DNA of 64,000 nt from Bradyrhizobium vignae (GCF_004114425.1 NZ_RDQF01000011.1:116209-180208), one strand, 5' to 3'; positions 52,576 through 62,951 are shown, counted from the stretch's first letter. Notes: generated by a model from the letters alone, not told the origin. Translations and numbers: made by a program.

Positions 52576-53772
52576 ATGGCGAAATCACAACGCACCGCTG
52601 TCGTCCTCGTGGCGGCCGGACGCGGCCTGCGCGCCGGCGCTGGCGGGCCGAAGCAATATCGCGAGATTGGCGGCGTGCCTGTGATCTATCGCGCCATGGA
52701 AGCCTTCAGCCGCCATCCTGATGTGTTCGCAGTGCAGCCGGTGGTGAACCCCGACGACACCGCCATGTTCGCCGCGGCGGTCGCAGGGCTGAAGCACGAG
52801 CCGCCGACCAATGGCGGCGCGACGCGGCAGGCTTCGGTGCTTGCCGGTCTCGAGGCGCTGGCGAAGCACGAGCCGGATATCGTGCTGATCCACGACGCGG
52901 CGCGTCCCTTCGTCTCTGACGGGGTGATCTCGCGCGCGATCGAGGCGGCGAGCCGCACCGGAGCCGCGATTCCCGTCGTTCCCGTCACCGACACCATCAA
53001 GATCACCGGTGAGAGCGGCAATGTCGAGGACACGCCCGACCGCGCCCGCCTGCGCATCGCACAGACGCCGCAATCCTTTCGTTTCGACGTCATCCTGGAG
53101 GCGCATCGTCGCGCCGCGAAGGACGGGCGCTCGGATTTCACCGACGATGCCGCGATTGCCGAATGGGCGGGATTGACGGTTGCAACCTTTGAAGGCGATG
53201 TTGCCAATATGAAGCTCACCACTCCCGAGGATTTCGTGCGCGAAGAGGCGCGCCTGGCTGCCCAGCTGGGCGACATCAGGACCGGCACCGGCTATGACGT
53301 GCACGCCTTCGGCGAAGGCGACCATGTCATGATCTGCGGCGTGCGCGTGCCGCACAGCAAGGGCTTCCTGGCGCACTCCGACGGCGATGTCGGCCTGCAT
53401 GCACTGGTCGACGCCATCCTCGGCGCGCTCGCCGACGGCGACATCGGCTCGCACTTCCCGCCGAGCGATGCGAAATGGAAGGGCGCCTCCTCCGACCAGT
53501 TCCTGGAATACGCTATCGAGCGCGTCGCCCAGCGCGGCGGCCGCATCGCCAATCTCGAGGTGACGCTGATCTGCGAGCGACCCAAGATCGGCCCCTTGCG
53601 CGACACCATGCGCGCGCGCATTGCCGATATCTCAGGCGTCGACATTTCGCGCGTGGCGGTGAAGGCTACCACCAGCGAGCGCCTCGGCTTCACCGGCCGC
53701 GAGGAAGGCATCGCGGCCACCGCGAGCGCCACCATTCGCCTGCCGTTCGACGAAAAGACTTGGAGCATGTGA
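52576..53772 (+). CDS. ispDF: Bifunctional IspD/IspF (MEP isoprenoid pathway)
   Basis: 398 aa from ATG 52576 ([17 protein letters not shown]). The IspD cytidylyltransferase part has [26 protein letters not shown] and TDTIKIT; the IspF part begins near residue 235 with [43 protein letters not shown], then [15 protein letters not shown] and a final [17 protein letters not shown]. The natural fusion of both enzymes is characteristic of alpha- and epsilonproteobacteria. The pathway is otherwise unlinked here. cinA follows after 4 bases. Confidence 0.98.
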   Translation: MAKSQRTAVVLVAAGRGLRAGAGGPKQYREIGGVPVIYRAMEAFSRHPDVFAVQPVVNPDDTAMFAAAVAGLKHEPPTNGGATRQASVLAGLEALAKHEPDIVLIHDAARPFVSDGVISRAIEAASRTGAAIPVVPVTDTIKITGESGNVEDTPDRARLRIAQTPQSFRFDVILEAHRRAAKDGRSDFTDDAAIAEWAGLTVATFEGDVANMKLTTPEDFVREEARLAAQLGDIRTGTGYDVHAFGEGDHVMICGVRVPHSKGFLAHSDGDVGLHALVDAILGALADGDIGSHFPPSDAKWKGASSDQFLEYAIERVAQRGGRIANLEVTLICERPKIGPLRDTMRARIADISGVDISRVAVKATTSERLGFTGREEGIAATASATIRLPFDEKTWSM

Positions 53773-53776
53773 GGCC

Positions 53777-54385
53777 ATGGGCGGCAGCGACGCACGCGCC
53801 ATTGCCCGCTCGCTGCTCGATCTGTGCCGGATGCGCAAGCTGACGATCGCGACCGCTGAATCCTGCACCGGCGGGCTCGTTGCCGGCGCACTGACCGATA
53901 TCCCAGGCTCCTCGGACGTCATCGACCGCGGCTTCGTCACCTATTCCAACGACGCCAAGCGCGCGATGTTAGGGGTCGAAGCCAGCACGCTGACGAATTT
54001 CGGCGCGGTGAGCAAGGAGACCGCGACCGCCATGGCGATCGGCGCGCTGGAGCGCGCTGATGTCGATCTCGCCGTCGCGATCACCGGCATTGCCGGCCCC
54101 GGCGGTGCCACGCCCGGCAAGCCCGTTGGCCTCGTGCACTTCGCCGCCGCCGCGCGTGATGGCCGCATCATCCATCGCGAGCACCGTTTCGGCGCGATCG
54201 GCCGCAGCGCGGTGCGCGCCCGCTCCGTGGTCGAGGCGCTGCGCATGCTGATGGACCTCGCCCGCGGCCCGCAAGTCGCGGCCAAGCCGCAACGTACCGC
54301 CGCAAGCCGCCTGCGCCCGCGCGTGACCCGCTCGCCGCGCCGGCATGCGGTGAAGCGCAGGCCGCCACGTTCGCCGCGGGGCTGA
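53777..54385 (+). CDS. CinA family amidase-domain protein
   Basis: 202 aa. Only the C-terminal CinA domain is present: LTIATAESCTGGLVAGALTDIPGSSDVIDRGFVTYSNDAKRAMLGV, then TGIAGPGGATPGKPVGLVHFA. Characterised members deamidate nicotinamide mononucleotide (PncC). The tail from about residue 165 is Arg/Pro-rich (RTAASRLRPRVTRSPRRHAVKRRPPRSPRG), a basic extension absent from most PncC proteins. The start at 53777 is 4 bases after the ispDF stop, so co-transcription is expected. Confidence 0.93.
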   Translation: MGGSDARAIARSLLDLCRMRKLTIATAESCTGGLVAGALTDIPGSSDVIDRGFVTYSNDAKRAMLGVEASTLTNFGAVSKETATAMAIGALERADVDLAVAITGIAGPGGATPGKPVGLVHFAAAARDGRIIHREHRFGAIGRSAVRARSVVEALRMLMDLARGPQVAAKPQRTAASRLRPRVTRSPRRHAVKRRPPRSPRG

Positions 54386-54438
54386 TGTTCCCGTAGCGCG
54401 GGTACAAGGATCGGTAGAGCACTTTCGCTCTACCCATT

Positions 54439-54915
54439 CTACGACTGCGACTGCGCCAGCTTCGGCCGACCGTAGATCGCGTCTGCCCGCTTCTCGAAGG
54501 CGGTGGAAAACCGCGCGAAGGCGGCGTCGAACATCGAACCCATCAGCATCGCCAGCATGCGGCTCTTGAATTCGTAGGCGAGGAAGAATCCGACGTCGCA
54601 GACGCCCTCGCCCTTGGGCTCGAACGTCCAGCGGTTTTCGAGATTGCTGAAAGGACCTTGCAGATATTCGACCAGGATCTTCAGATTGGCGCGATCGAGC
54701 GTCACCCGGCTGGTGAAGGATTCCTTGACCAGCTTGAACGACACCGTCATGTCGGCGACCAGCACCTCGGTGCCGTCGGGCTTTGCCATGCGCTGGCGCA
54801 CCCTCAGCGCGCTGCACAGCGGCACGAATTCCGGGTAGCGCTCGATATCGGCGACCAGATCGAACATCTCGGGTGCGCTGTGATTGACACGGCGCTTGCT
54901 CGAAAAACGGGGCAT
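54439..54915 (-). CDS. RatA/COQ10-like START-domain protein
   Basis: 158 aa. MPRFSSKRRVNHSAPEMFDLVADIERYPEFVPLCSALRV is the start of the polyketide-cyclase/COQ10 fold, which binds hydrophobic ligands such as ubiquinone intermediates. Members are named RatA in enterobacteria (translation-inhibiting in some reports) and COQ10 in mitochondria; the latter suits this alphaproteobacterium better. It starts 6 bases after the lipA stop on the same strand, so it forms an operon with lipA. Confidence 0.92.
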   Translation of the reverse strand: MPRFSSKRRVNHSAPEMFDLVADIERYPEFVPLCSALRVRQRMAKPDGTEVLVADMTVSFKLVKESFTSRVTLDRANLKILVEYLQGPFSNLENRWTFEPKGEGVCDVGFFLAYEFKSRMLAMLMGSMFDAAFARFSTAFEKRADAIYGRPKLAQSQS

Positions 54916-54921
54916 ATCGGT

Positions 54922-55878
54922 TCAGCGGGCAATCGCGGCCCGCGCGGCCTTCAATCTCGCAAAATCCTCGCCGGCATGATGCGACGAGCGGGTGAGCGGG
55001 CTCGCCGACACCATCAGGAACCCCTTGGTGTAGGCGACCTTCTCGTAAGAGCTGAACTCGTCCGGCGGCACGTAGCGCATCACCGCGTGGTGCTTGCGAG
55101 TCGGCTGGAGATATTGCCCGACAGTGAGGAAATCGACGTCCGCCGAGCGCAGATCGTCCATCACCTGCAGCACCTCATGGCGCTCTTCGCCGAGGCCGAC
55201 CATGATGCCGGACTTGGTGAAGATGGAGGGATCGAGCTCCTTGACCCGCTGCAACAGCCGGATCGAGTGGAAGTAGCGCGCGCCCGGACGCACCGTGAGA
55301 TAACGCGACGGCACGGTCTCGAGATTGTGGTTGAACACGTCCGGCTTGGCCGCGACCACGATTTCGAGCGCGCCCTCCTTGCGCAGGAAGTCGGGCGTCA
55401 GGATCTCGATCGTGGTCGAAGGGCACGCGGCCCGGATCGCGCGGATCGTCTCCGCGAAATGCTCGGCACCGCCGTCAGTGAGGTCGTCGCGGTCGACCGA
55501 GGTGATGACGACGTGGGCGAGACCGAGCTTGGCCACGGCCTCGGCGACATTCTGCGGCTCGGCCGCATCCAGTGCATTCGGCAGGCCGGTCTTGACGTTG
55601 CAGAAGGCGCAGGCCCGGGTGCAGGTGTCGCCCATGATCATGAAGGTCGCGTGCTTCTTGTCCCAGCACTCGCCGATGTTCGGGCATCCCGCCTCCTCGC
55701 ACACCGTGTGCAGGCCGTTGGCGCGCACGATGTTGCGGGTGTCGGCGTAGCCGCGGGTATTGGGCCCGCGCACGCGGATCCAGTCCGGCTTCGGCGGCGA
55801 AGCGGAATCAGGACGATTCACCTTTTCAGGGTGGCGCGGACGCAGCGGGTTCGAGATGGTATCGACAATAACGACCAT
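54922..55878 (-). CDS. lipA: Lipoyl synthase
   Basis: 318 aa radical-SAM enzyme that inserts two sulfurs into octanoyl-protein. The auxiliary cluster Cys are in [13 protein letters not shown], the SAM cluster motif is [10 protein letters not shown], and the usual [19 protein letters not shown] block with [20 protein letters not shown] ending (here [12 protein letters not shown]) follows. It is divergent from the methyladenine glycosylase gene and heads the lipA-ratA pair. The start [19 protein letters not shown] is supported by the conserved length. Confidence 0.98.
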   Translation of the reverse strand: MVVIVDTISNPLRPRHPEKVNRPDSASPPKPDWIRVRGPNTRGYADTRNIVRANGLHTVCEEAGCPNIGECWDKKHATFMIMGDTCTRACAFCNVKTGLPNALDAAEPQNVAEAVAKLGLAHVVITSVDRDDLTDGGAEHFAETIRAIRAACPSTTIEILTPDFLRKEGALEIVVAAKPDVFNHNLETVPSRYLTVRPGARYFHSIRLLQRVKELDPSIFTKSGIMVGLGEERHEVLQVMDDLRSADVDFLTVGQYLQPTRKHHAVMRYVPPDEFSSYEKVAYTKGFLMVSASPLTRSSHHAGEDFARLKAARAAIAR

Positions 55879-56008
55879 GGGGTGTCCGGTCTGTTCAGGT
55901 CCTACCTAGTCGGTCTGGCCTGGCATCGCAACCCGGCTCGCACCACTTCAGAGAACATGGCAGATATGGGCAATATCCTGCTCTGTTCTCAGGCGATTCT
56001 CTCCTCGA

Positions 56009-56611
56009 ATGGCTCCAGTCTCGAAACCTTCCACACCCAGGCTTGGCAAGGCCCTCAAGCGTGCCTTTTTCGCGCGCAACGTGCGCGAGGTCGCCCACGA
56101 CCTGATTGGCGCAACCATGCTGGTCGACGGCGTTGGCGGGATCATCGTCGAGGTCGAGGCCTATCATCATACCGAGCCGGCGGCGCACTCCTACAATGGC
56201 CAGACGCCGCGGAACCGGGTGATGTTCGGCCCGCCCGGCTATGCCTATGTCTATCGCTCCTACGGCATCCACTGGTGCGTAAACTTCGTCTGCGAGGAGG
56301 AAGGCTCGGCCAGCGCCGTGCTGATCCGCGCGCTGGAGCCGACGCATGGCATTGCGACGATGCGCCGCCGCCGCCACCTTCAGGACGTGCACGCACTGTG
56401 CTCGGGCCCGGGCAAGCTGACCGAAGCGCTCGGCATCACCATCGCGCACAACGCCCTGCCGCTGGACCGCCCACCGATCACGCTGCATGCGCGGACGGAA
56501 GATGTGGAGGTCGCAGCCGGCATCCGCATCGGCATCACCAAGGCTGTCGAGCTGCCCTGGCGCTATGGCGTCAAGGGCTCGAAGTTTTTGAGCAAGCCGT
56601 TTCCGAGGTAG
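56009..56611 (+). CDS. 3-methyladenine DNA glycosylase (AAG/MPG family)
   Basis: 200 aa from ATG 56009. The family block is clear: [72 protein letters not shown], with the catalytic Glu in VEAY and the intercalating Tyr after. It removes alkylated purines from DNA. The order of conserved boxes is complete, ending [12 protein letters not shown]. It is convergent with valS, with a single base between the stops, and lies 130 bases from lipA. Confidence 0.95.
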   Translation: MAPVSKPSTPRLGKALKRAFFARNVREVAHDLIGATMLVDGVGGIIVEVEAYHHTEPAAHSYNGQTPRNRVMFGPPGYAYVYRSYGIHWCVNFVCEEEGSASAVLIRALEPTHGIATMRRRRHLQDVHALCSGPGKLTEALGITIAHNALPLDRPPITLHARTEDVEVAAGIRIGITKAVELPWRYGVKGSKFLSKPFPR

Positions 56612-56612
56612 G

Positions 56613-59489
56613 CTACGACGCCTGCTTCAGCCGCTCCAGTGCCTCGAGCAGCTTGGCCTTGCGCGCCAGCGCGGCCTCGCGCTTTTCACGCTCCTCCTCG
56701 ACGACCTCCTCGGCCGCGTTGGCGACGAACTTCTCGTTGGCCAGCTTGGATTCGGCACGCTTGATGTCAGCGTCCGCCTTCGCGATCTCCTTGTCGAGAC
56801 GCGCGCGCTCGGCGGCCACATCGATGACGCCCTTCAGCGGCAACGCAGCCACCTCGCCGCGCACCAGCAGCTGCACCGCGCCGTCGGGCGCACGGTCGGC
56901 GAAGGAGATCTCCGACAGCCGCGCCATGCGCTTGATGACGTCGGTCCAGCGCGGCGCCCGCTCCCGGGTCTCGGCCGAGGCGCCGGCAAGCACGAGCGCC
57001 GTCAGCGTCGCCGGCGGGATGTTCATCTCGGCGCGCACCGAGCGGATCTGGGTGATGAGGTCGATCACCCAGCCGATCTCGGCTTCCGCCCTGGGGTCGG
57101 TGAAGTCGGCATGGTCGAAGATCGGCATGACCAGGGCCGGCGAGATCAGCGGATCGGTCGGCCCGGCGGCCGCGGCGAGCATCGCGAGCTGCTCCGGCGA
57201 AGGCTGAGACGGCTTCAGCGGCCACGGCGCCAATGCGAGCAGGCCGTCGCGCTCGGCCGTCACCTCCCACAGCTCTTCGGTGATGAAGGGCATGAAGGGG
57301 TGCAACAGCTTGAGGATCTCGTCGCGCGCCCAGGCGACCATGGCGCGGGTCTCGTCCTTGGCGGGGCTGTCCGGGCCGAGCAGCACGGGCTTTGCGAGCT
57401 CGACATACCAGTCGCAATAGACGTTCCAGACGAAGCGGTAGATGCTGCCTGCGGCATCGTTGAAGCGATAGGCCTCGATCGCCTCGGTCACCTCGCGCGT
57501 GGTGTGCGCGGTTTCGTGCGCGATCCAGCGGTTCAGCGTCTCCTTCGCCTTCGCCGGCTCGAAGCCATCTGGCACGGCACAGTGGTTCATCTCGGCGAAA
57601 CGGCACGCATTCCAGAGCTTGGTCGCAAAGTTGCGATAGCCCTCGACGCGGCTGGTGGCGAGCTTGATGTCGCGCCCCTGCGCCGCCATCGCGGCCAGCG
57701 TGAAGCGAAGCGCGTCCGCGCCGTATTCGTCGATCAGATGCAGGGGATCGATGACGTTGCCCTTCGACTTCGACATCTTGGCGCCCTTCTCGTCGCGGAC
57801 GAGGGCGTGGATGTAGACAGTCGAGAACGGCACCTCCTTCATGAAGTGCAGGCCCATCATCATCATGCGGGCGACCCAGAAGAAGATGATGTCGAAGCCG
57901 GTCACCAGCGCATTGGTCGGATAGTAGCGCTGCACTTCGGGCGTGTCGTCGGGCCAGCCGAGAGTCGAGAACGGCCACAGTGCCGAGGAGAACCAGGTAT
58001 CGAGAACGTCCTCGTCACGGGTGATGAAGCCTTCGCGCTTGTTGCGGTCGAGCGCCATCTCGCGCCCCTGCTCGGCCGTGATGACCTCCTGCTCGACGTA
58101 GTAGCCGAGCGCATTGCTGACGGCCTCTTCCTCGGTCTCGGCGACGAATACCTTACCGTCAGGACCATACCAGGCCGGGATCTGGTGACCCCACCAGAGC
58201 TGACGCGAGATGCACCAGGGCTGGATGTTCTCCATCCAGTCGAAATAGGTCTTTTCCCAGTTTTTCGGCACGAACGTCGTTTCGCCCGAACGCACCGCCG
58301 CGATCGCAGGCTTAGCGAGCGTCTTGGCGTCGACATACCACTGGTCGGTCAGATACGGCTCGATCACGCTGTTGGAGCGATCGCCATGCGGCACCATGTG
58401 GGTGTGAGGCTCGATCCGCTCGACGAAGCCGAACGATTCCAGCCGCTCGACGAGACGCTTGCGCGCGGCGAAGCGATCGACCTTGTGGAACTCCTCGGCG
58501 AACTGCGCGGCGCCCTCGGGCAGGTCGCGCAGGTAATCCTCGTTGTCGAGGAGATCGAGACAGCCTTCCCTGTCGAGCACGCTGATCCGGCGCAGGCCGT
58601 GGCGATTGCCGACCTCGAAATCGTTGAAGTCGTGCGCCGGCGTCACCTTCACAGCGCCCGAGCCCTTCTCCGGATCGGAATATTCGTCGGCGACGATTTT
58701 GATCTTGCGGCCGACCAGCGGCAGGATGACGTTCTTGCCGATCAGCTGCCGATAGCGCTCGTCCTCGGGATGCACGGCAACGCCGGTATCGCCGAGCATG
58801 GTCTCCGGGCGCGTGGTGGCGACAACGACGAAGCTCGCGGGATCCTCGGGGCTGAAGGTCTTGCCCTCGATCGGATAGCGCAGATACCAGAGGCTGCCCT
58901 TGACCTCCACCTGCTGCACTTCGAGATCGGAGATGGCAGTGAGCAGCTTGGTATCCCAGTTCACCAGCCGCTTGTCCTTGTAGATCAGACCCTCGCGGTG
59001 CAGCTCGACGAACACCTTGACGACGGCCTTCGACAGGCCTTCGTCCATGGTGAAGCGCTCGCGCGACCAGTCGCAGGAGGCGCCGAGGCGCTTGAGCTGG
59101 TTGATGATGGTGTCGCCGCTCTCGGCCTTCCACTGCCAGACCCGCTCCAGAAACTTCTCGCGGCCCATCTCGCGGCGGCCTGGCTGCTGGCGCTCCGTCA
59201 GCTGCCGCTCGACCACCATCTGGGTGGCGATGCCGGCATGATCGGTGCCGGGCTGCCACAGCACGTCGCGGCCACGCATGCGCTCGAAACGGCACAGAAT
59301 GTCCTGCAGCGTGTTGTTGAGGGCGTGGCCCATGTGCAGCGAGCCCGTCACGTTCGGCGGCGGGATCACGATGGTGAACGGCACCGCGTCGCGACGGTCG
59401 GGGCGGCCGGCCTTGAAGGCAAGGCTGTCCTCCCACACGACGGACATGCGGGTTTCGATATCGGCGGGCTGGTAATTTTTCTCGATCAT
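56613..59489 (-). CDS. valS: Valyl-tRNA synthetase
   Basis: 958 aa. HIGH motif as HMGH (residues 52-55, in PPPNVTGSLHMGHALN), editing domain with FVVVATTRPETMLGDTGVAVHPEDERY, KMSKS as KMSKSKGNVIDP, and a C-terminal coiled coil (AAERARLDKEIAKADADIKRAESKL) that contacts tRNA. Editing of threonine is expected. There is no sign of truncation. A 12-bp tandem repeat lies in its upstream region (59521-59556). It is followed, on the same strand, by nothing within the window's convergent gap. Confidence 0.98.
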   Translation of the reverse strand: MIEKNYQPADIETRMSVVWEDSLAFKAGRPDRRDAVPFTIVIPPPNVTGSLHMGHALNNTLQDILCRFERMRGRDVLWQPGTDHAGIATQMVVERQLTERQQPGRREMGREKFLERVWQWKAESGDTIINQLKRLGASCDWSRERFTMDEGLSKAVVKVFVELHREGLIYKDKRLVNWDTKLLTAISDLEVQQVEVKGSLWYLRYPIEGKTFSPEDPASFVVVATTRPETMLGDTGVAVHPEDERYRQLIGKNVILPLVGRKIKIVADEYSDPEKGSGAVKVTPAHDFNDFEVGNRHGLRRISVLDREGCLDLLDNEDYLRDLPEGAAQFAEEFHKVDRFAARKRLVERLESFGFVERIEPHTHMVPHGDRSNSVIEPYLTDQWYVDAKTLAKPAIAAVRSGETTFVPKNWEKTYFDWMENIQPWCISRQLWWGHQIPAWYGPDGKVFVAETEEEAVSNALGYYVEQEVITAEQGREMALDRNKREGFITRDEDVLDTWFSSALWPFSTLGWPDDTPEVQRYYPTNALVTGFDIIFFWVARMMMMGLHFMKEVPFSTVYIHALVRDEKGAKMSKSKGNVIDPLHLIDEYGADALRFTLAAMAAQGRDIKLATSRVEGYRNFATKLWNACRFAEMNHCAVPDGFEPAKAKETLNRWIAHETAHTTREVTEAIEAYRFNDAAGSIYRFVWNVYCDWYVELAKPVLLGPDSPAKDETRAMVAWARDEILKLLHPFMPFITEELWEVTAERDGLLALAPWPLKPSQPSPEQLAMLAAAAGPTDPLISPALVMPIFDHADFTDPRAEAEIGWVIDLITQIRSVRAEMNIPPATLTALVLAGASAETRERAPRWTDVIKRMARLSEISFADRAPDGAVQLLVRGEVAALPLKGVIDVAAERARLDKEIAKADADIKRAESKLANEKFVANAAEEVVEEEREKREAALARKAKLLEALERLKQAS

Positions 59490-59520
59490 GGGGGTGCTAG
59501 AAAGCCGCGCGAGGGGGCCA

Positions 59521-59556
59521 AGTCAACGGACAAGTCAACGGACAAGTCAACGAAAA
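59521..59556. repeat. 12-bp tandem repeat upstream of valS
   Basis: AGTCAACGGACA occurs at 59521-59532 and 59533-59544, and a variant AGTCAACGAAAA at 59545-59556. On the minus strand it lies in the valS leader, 32 to 67 bases from the ATG. Confidence 0.85.
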
Positions 59557-59644
59557 GGTCAGCGCGCACGGGCTGTCCGGCCCGGTCGACGCGGCCAATT
59601 TGACGTACAAGCGGGGCTATATCAGGGCCGCGCGACCCGCGGCC

Positions 59645-60394
59645 CTATCTGCCGCCGCGCGAGACCCGCTCGATTTCGGCCTTCACGATGCGTTCAACCA
59701 AGCCCGGCAGGTTGTCGTCGAGCCAGGACTTCAGCATCGGCCGCAGCATTTCCTTGACCAGATCCTCCAGCGTCCGCGCATTGCTGCTGAGCACCGTATG
59801 GGCCAGGGAATTGAAGGCGGATTCGACCGCGGAGACCGTCGATTGCGCGAGGATTGGCTGCTGCGGCGGCAGCGGCGGGGCGTCAAAATCCACCGGCGCG
59901 TAGGACGGTGGCGGCGTCGGACGGGGGGACGGCGATTCGGCGAACTCGAGATCGTCGCGCGGCTCGACCTTGCGGAAGCTCGGCGGCGGCGGAGCCGGTG
60001 TCGGATCCACCGCCATGTCGTCCGTCAGTTCGAGCACGTCGGGCTCAGGCTCTGGTTCGGGAGCGCGGACCTCGGGCGCAGGCGTGGCCGCGTCGAGCCC
60101 CGCCAGCAGCGCGTCGATGTCGTCCTGGCTGTTGGATGCATCCGCCGCAGGTGCTGGCGGCGGCGCCGGAGCCGGCTTCGCTTCTGGCGGCGCGGGCTTC
60201 TCGGCGGCAGGTTTTGCGGCCGCGACCTTGGCTGTCGGGATGTCGTTCACGGCCTGCGGCTTCGGCGCCGCAGCCTTCTCGGGCTTGGCGGCCTCAGCCG
60301 GCGGCGGCTTTGCCTCATCGTCGGCAATGATGCGCCGGATCGAGGCCAGAATCTCCTCCATGGAGGGTTCTGTGACCTTTGCAGGCTGCGTCAT
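59645..60394 (-). CDS. PopZ family polar organizing protein (DUF2497)
   Basis: 249 aa from ATG 60394 (MTQPAKVTEPSMEEILASI); a GTG at 60406 adds four residues, but GGAG lies 6 bases before the ATG. The N-terminal helix SMEEILASIRRIIADDEAK and the C-terminal block LEDLVKEMLRPMLKSWLDDNLPGLVERIVKAEIERVSR are the two conserved ends of PopZ; between them is a long Pro/Ala/Glu-rich disordered region (PAAEKPAPPEAKPAP and so on), as in Caulobacter. It forms a polar network that anchors chromosome origins. It precedes valS on the same strand. Confidence 0.92.
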   Translation of the reverse strand: MTQPAKVTEPSMEEILASIRRIIADDEAKPPPAEAAKPEKAAAPKPQAVNDIPTAKVAAAKPAAEKPAPPEAKPAPAPPPAPAADASNSQDDIDALLAGLDAATPAPEVRAPEPEPEPDVLELTDDMAVDPTPAPPPPSFRKVEPRDDLEFAESPSPRPTPPPSYAPVDFDAPPLPPQQPILAQSTVSAVESAFNSLAHTVLSSNARTLEDLVKEMLRPMLKSWLDDNLPGLVERIVKAEIERVSRGGR

Positions 60395-60698
60395 CTCCGA
60401 CTCCACATCATCAACGCCCTCGCATGCGTTGTTTTACACCAAGCAGGACAGGATTGGCCGGTTCCGGACGAGAGGTCCGTGATTTTTCGTCGCGGCAGCC
60501 CGACTTGTCCCCAGATCACGGCTCAACGTGCAGCGGTGCGCCCCTGCTCCCGGCACTCAAGCGTTACACACGCGTCGTCAACGCGGGACGAATCGACCCG
60601 CATCATCTTGGCAAGGCTATGTCAGGGATTTTGACGATTGCAAGCAAAGCGCCGGTCAACCTCGGCTGTTCGCGAGGTCGACCGGATCATTGCGGGAA
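60395..60698. other. Spacer between the PopZ gene and tolC
   Basis: About 300 bases. I see no gene. The region upstream of the PopZ-family gene must hold its promoter, but no clear -35/-10 or palindromic element was recognised. It overlaps the end of tolC on the other side. Confidence 0.4.
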
Positions 60699-62102
60699 TC
60701 AGCGCCCGTCGGGCGTGCGCACGCCAGCCCAGCTGTCGCGGACCTGATGATAGTGAACGCTGGGGTCGTAGGTTGTGGTCGCCAGGCCAAGGACCTGCGG
60801 CGATAGACGGCCTACGGCACTGAGCACGGAATAGGACGCAACCACGCGATCGTGCTGTGCGGTGACGAGCGCGACACGCGCGTTGACCAGCGCCTGCTGC
60901 GCATTGAGCACGTCGAGCGTGGTGCGCTGGCCAGCCTTGGCCTCTTCACGGACGCCGTTCAGCGCGATCTCTGAGGCGGTGACCTGTGCCTGCGCGGACT
61001 GCACCTGCGCCTTGGCAGCCTGCAACTGGCCCCACGCCTGCACGACGTTGGCACGAGCCTGATCGCGGGTCGTCTCCAGATTGAGGCGCTGCTGCGCCAG
61101 GTTCTCCTTGGATTGGCGGATCAGCGAATATTCGCCGCCGCCCTGATAGATCGGCACTGAGAGCTGCGCGATCGCCGATGCGGTGTACGAGCGCAACTGA
61201 ATCAAGGACTGTTCGTCGGCCCGCGTGGCCGATGCCTGAAGCGAAACCGTCGGCAGCAACGCACCTTCGGCGACTTTCACCTGCAGATAATTGACGTCGA
61301 TACCGTACATGCTCGCCGTGACGTTAGGGTTCTCGATGAGGGCGAGCTCGATTGAAGCTGCAAGCGTCGGAGGCAGGAACCGATCGACGGGCGAGCCCGG
61401 CGCGAGGTTCGTCGGCTCGTTACCGATGATCCGCCGGAAGTTCGCCCGCGTCGTGGTCAAATTCGCTTCGGCAGTGAGCGCCTGCGTCTTGCCGGCAGCC
61501 AGCTGCGCCTCCGATTGCGCAACGTCAGTGCGGGTCACTTCGCCGACGTTGAAGCGGTCACGGGTCTGCTTCAGCGTCTGCTCGAGCACGCGTACGTTGC
61601 TGCGCTGGACTTCCAGCGTGGCGGCGTCGCGCAGATAATCCATATAAGTGGTCGCGGCCTGGAGCAGCACGGTCTGATCGAGGCTGCGCAACGCTTCGCG
61701 GGCACCGGACACCTGACTCTCCGCCGCACGGGTCCGGTTGGCGGTCTGGTTGCCATTGTAGAGCGTCTGCGTCGCGGTGACTCCAACACTGCGAGGGAAT
61801 CTGGATCCGAAGACTGAGTTAGTCCCGACGCCACTCTGCAAGTCCTGATATTGATAACCGCCGGTCGCCGTCAGCGAGACCTTCGGGCGGTATCCGGACA
61901 GCGCCTGCGGCACGTTTTCGTCGGTCGAGCGCACCTGGGCACGCTGTGCGTTGAGCTGCGGATTGTTCTGATAGGCGCGCACCAGCGCGGCCTCGATCGT
62001 ATCCGCCAAGGCAGGCGTCGGCCCGGCCAACGCCAGCAGCAGGACCGAAACCGCAGCTCCGGTGAAGAGCTTCACCCCATGCATCCCAAAATTTCCGTTC
62101 AT
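60699..62102 (-). CDS. tolC: TolC-family outer-membrane channel protein
   Basis: 467 aa from ATG 62102 (MNGNFGMHGVKLFTGAA); MHGVKL at 62084 is possible. Signal peptide through PTPALADT. The OEP repeats start TIEAALVRAYQNNPQLNAQRAQVRSTDENVPQALSGYRPKV, and the second half repeats the pattern (SIELALIENPNVTASMYGIDVNYLQVKVAEGALLPTVSL), each with long helices and beta strands. It forms the trimeric outer-membrane duct of efflux pumps or type I secretion. The Pcm-like gene lies 186 bases upstream on the same strand, a neighbourhood often seen in rhizobia. Confidence 0.96.
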   Translation of the reverse strand: MNGNFGMHGVKLFTGAAVSVLLLALAGPTPALADTIEAALVRAYQNNPQLNAQRAQVRSTDENVPQALSGYRPKVSLTATGGYQYQDLQSGVGTNSVFGSRFPRSVGVTATQTLYNGNQTANRTRAAESQVSGAREALRSLDQTVLLQAATTYMDYLRDAATLEVQRSNVRVLEQTLKQTRDRFNVGEVTRTDVAQSEAQLAAGKTQALTAEANLTTTRANFRRIIGNEPTNLAPGSPVDRFLPPTLAASIELALIENPNVTASMYGIDVNYLQVKVAEGALLPTVSLQASATRADEQSLIQLRSYTASAIAQLSVPIYQGGGEYSLIRQSKENLAQQRLNLETTRDQARANVVQAWGQLQAAKAQVQSAQAQVTASEIALNGVREEAKAGQRTTLDVLNAQQALVNARVALVTAQHDRVVASYSVLSAVGRLSPQVLGLATTTYDPSVHYHQVRDSWAGVRTPDGR

Positions 62103-62288
62103 TCTAACGCCCAACTCGTGCCCGCGAGCTGGGTTACGTCTACGAGTGGAGTCGTTGCCCCGCCGCAACATAGGACGCGGTCAAGCGCGACGGAACCACC
62201 TATGGGTGGTTCTCAGTGGAAACTCTTCACGTGCAGCATCCCGGCCACACTTCTGATTCAGAACGGGATTTGGGCGGCTTTTGGGCCG

Positions 62289-62951
62289 TCAGAAGACGAA
62301 GGCGGCCGCCCGTTCCAGCCCGGGAAGGACCGGGGCTGCGGCATCGAACAGGGCCCGATGGCCGAATTCACCGTGGGTACGGGTCACGATCGTGGCGCGC
62401 GGCGGCCTCGATTCGGCCGACACCCCCACCAGACGCCCGCCCTCCTTCAGCTGCCCGAGCAGAGCTTCCGGCATCACCTCGGCCGCGCCGTTGAGGACGA
62501 TCACATCATAGGGGGCAGCAGCCGGTTCCCCGTCGGTGCAGGCCGCCGCCTTGCAGGTGACATTGGTAAGTCCCAGGGCGGTGGAGGCGTCCTTAGCCTT
62601 CGCGGCCAAGGCCGAATCGCATTCGGTCGCGACGACCTGCCGCGCGAGCTTGGCCGTCAGCGCGGCGAGATAGCCCGTCGCACAGCCGACAACCAGCACG
62701 TTGTCGCCCTCGCCGATTTCAGCGGCCTGAAGCAGCTTGCCAGTCAGCGCTGGCTTGATCAGGAACCGTTTGGTGGCGCCTTCGCTCACGTCGAGGTCGA
62801 GATCGAGGTAAGCAAGTGCCTGTCGGCCGGCCGGCACGAAAGCCTCGCGCGGAACCGTGAGCATGGCGTCGAGAATGCGGCGGTCGGTGACGTCATTGGT
62901 GCGCACCTGGCCATCGACCATTTTTTGGCGCGCGGTCGAAAAACCGGACAT
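62289..62951 (-). CDS. Pcm-like protein-L-isoaspartate methyltransferase
   Basis: 220 aa from ATG 62951 (MSGFSTARQKMVDGQVRTND). The start ARQKMVDGQVRTNDVTDRRILDAMLTVPREAFVP and the Rossmann motif I VLVVGCATGYLAALTAKLA are those of the rhizobial Pcm-like group found next to tolC. Motif I reads GCATGY rather than the GTGSGY of typical repair enzymes, and the Thr/Ser-rich substrate loop is altered, so real methyltransferase activity is uncertain. The gene precedes tolC on the same strand. Confidence 0.88.
   Translation of the reverse strand: MSGFSTARQKMVDGQVRTNDVTDRRILDAMLTVPREAFVPAGRQALAYLDLDLDVSEGATKRFLIKPALTGKLLQAAEIGEGDNVLVVGCATGYLAALTAKLARQVVATECDSALAAKAKDASTALGLTNVTCKAAACTDGEPAAAPYDVIVLNGAAEVMPEALLGQLKEGGRLVGVSAESRPPRATIVTRTHGEFGHRALFDAAAPVLPGLERAAAFVF

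Noticed and set aside
57111..59603. 830-codon plus-strand ORF over valS
   Set aside because: Antisense shadow of valyl-tRNA synthetase, which shows all its motifs on the minus strand.
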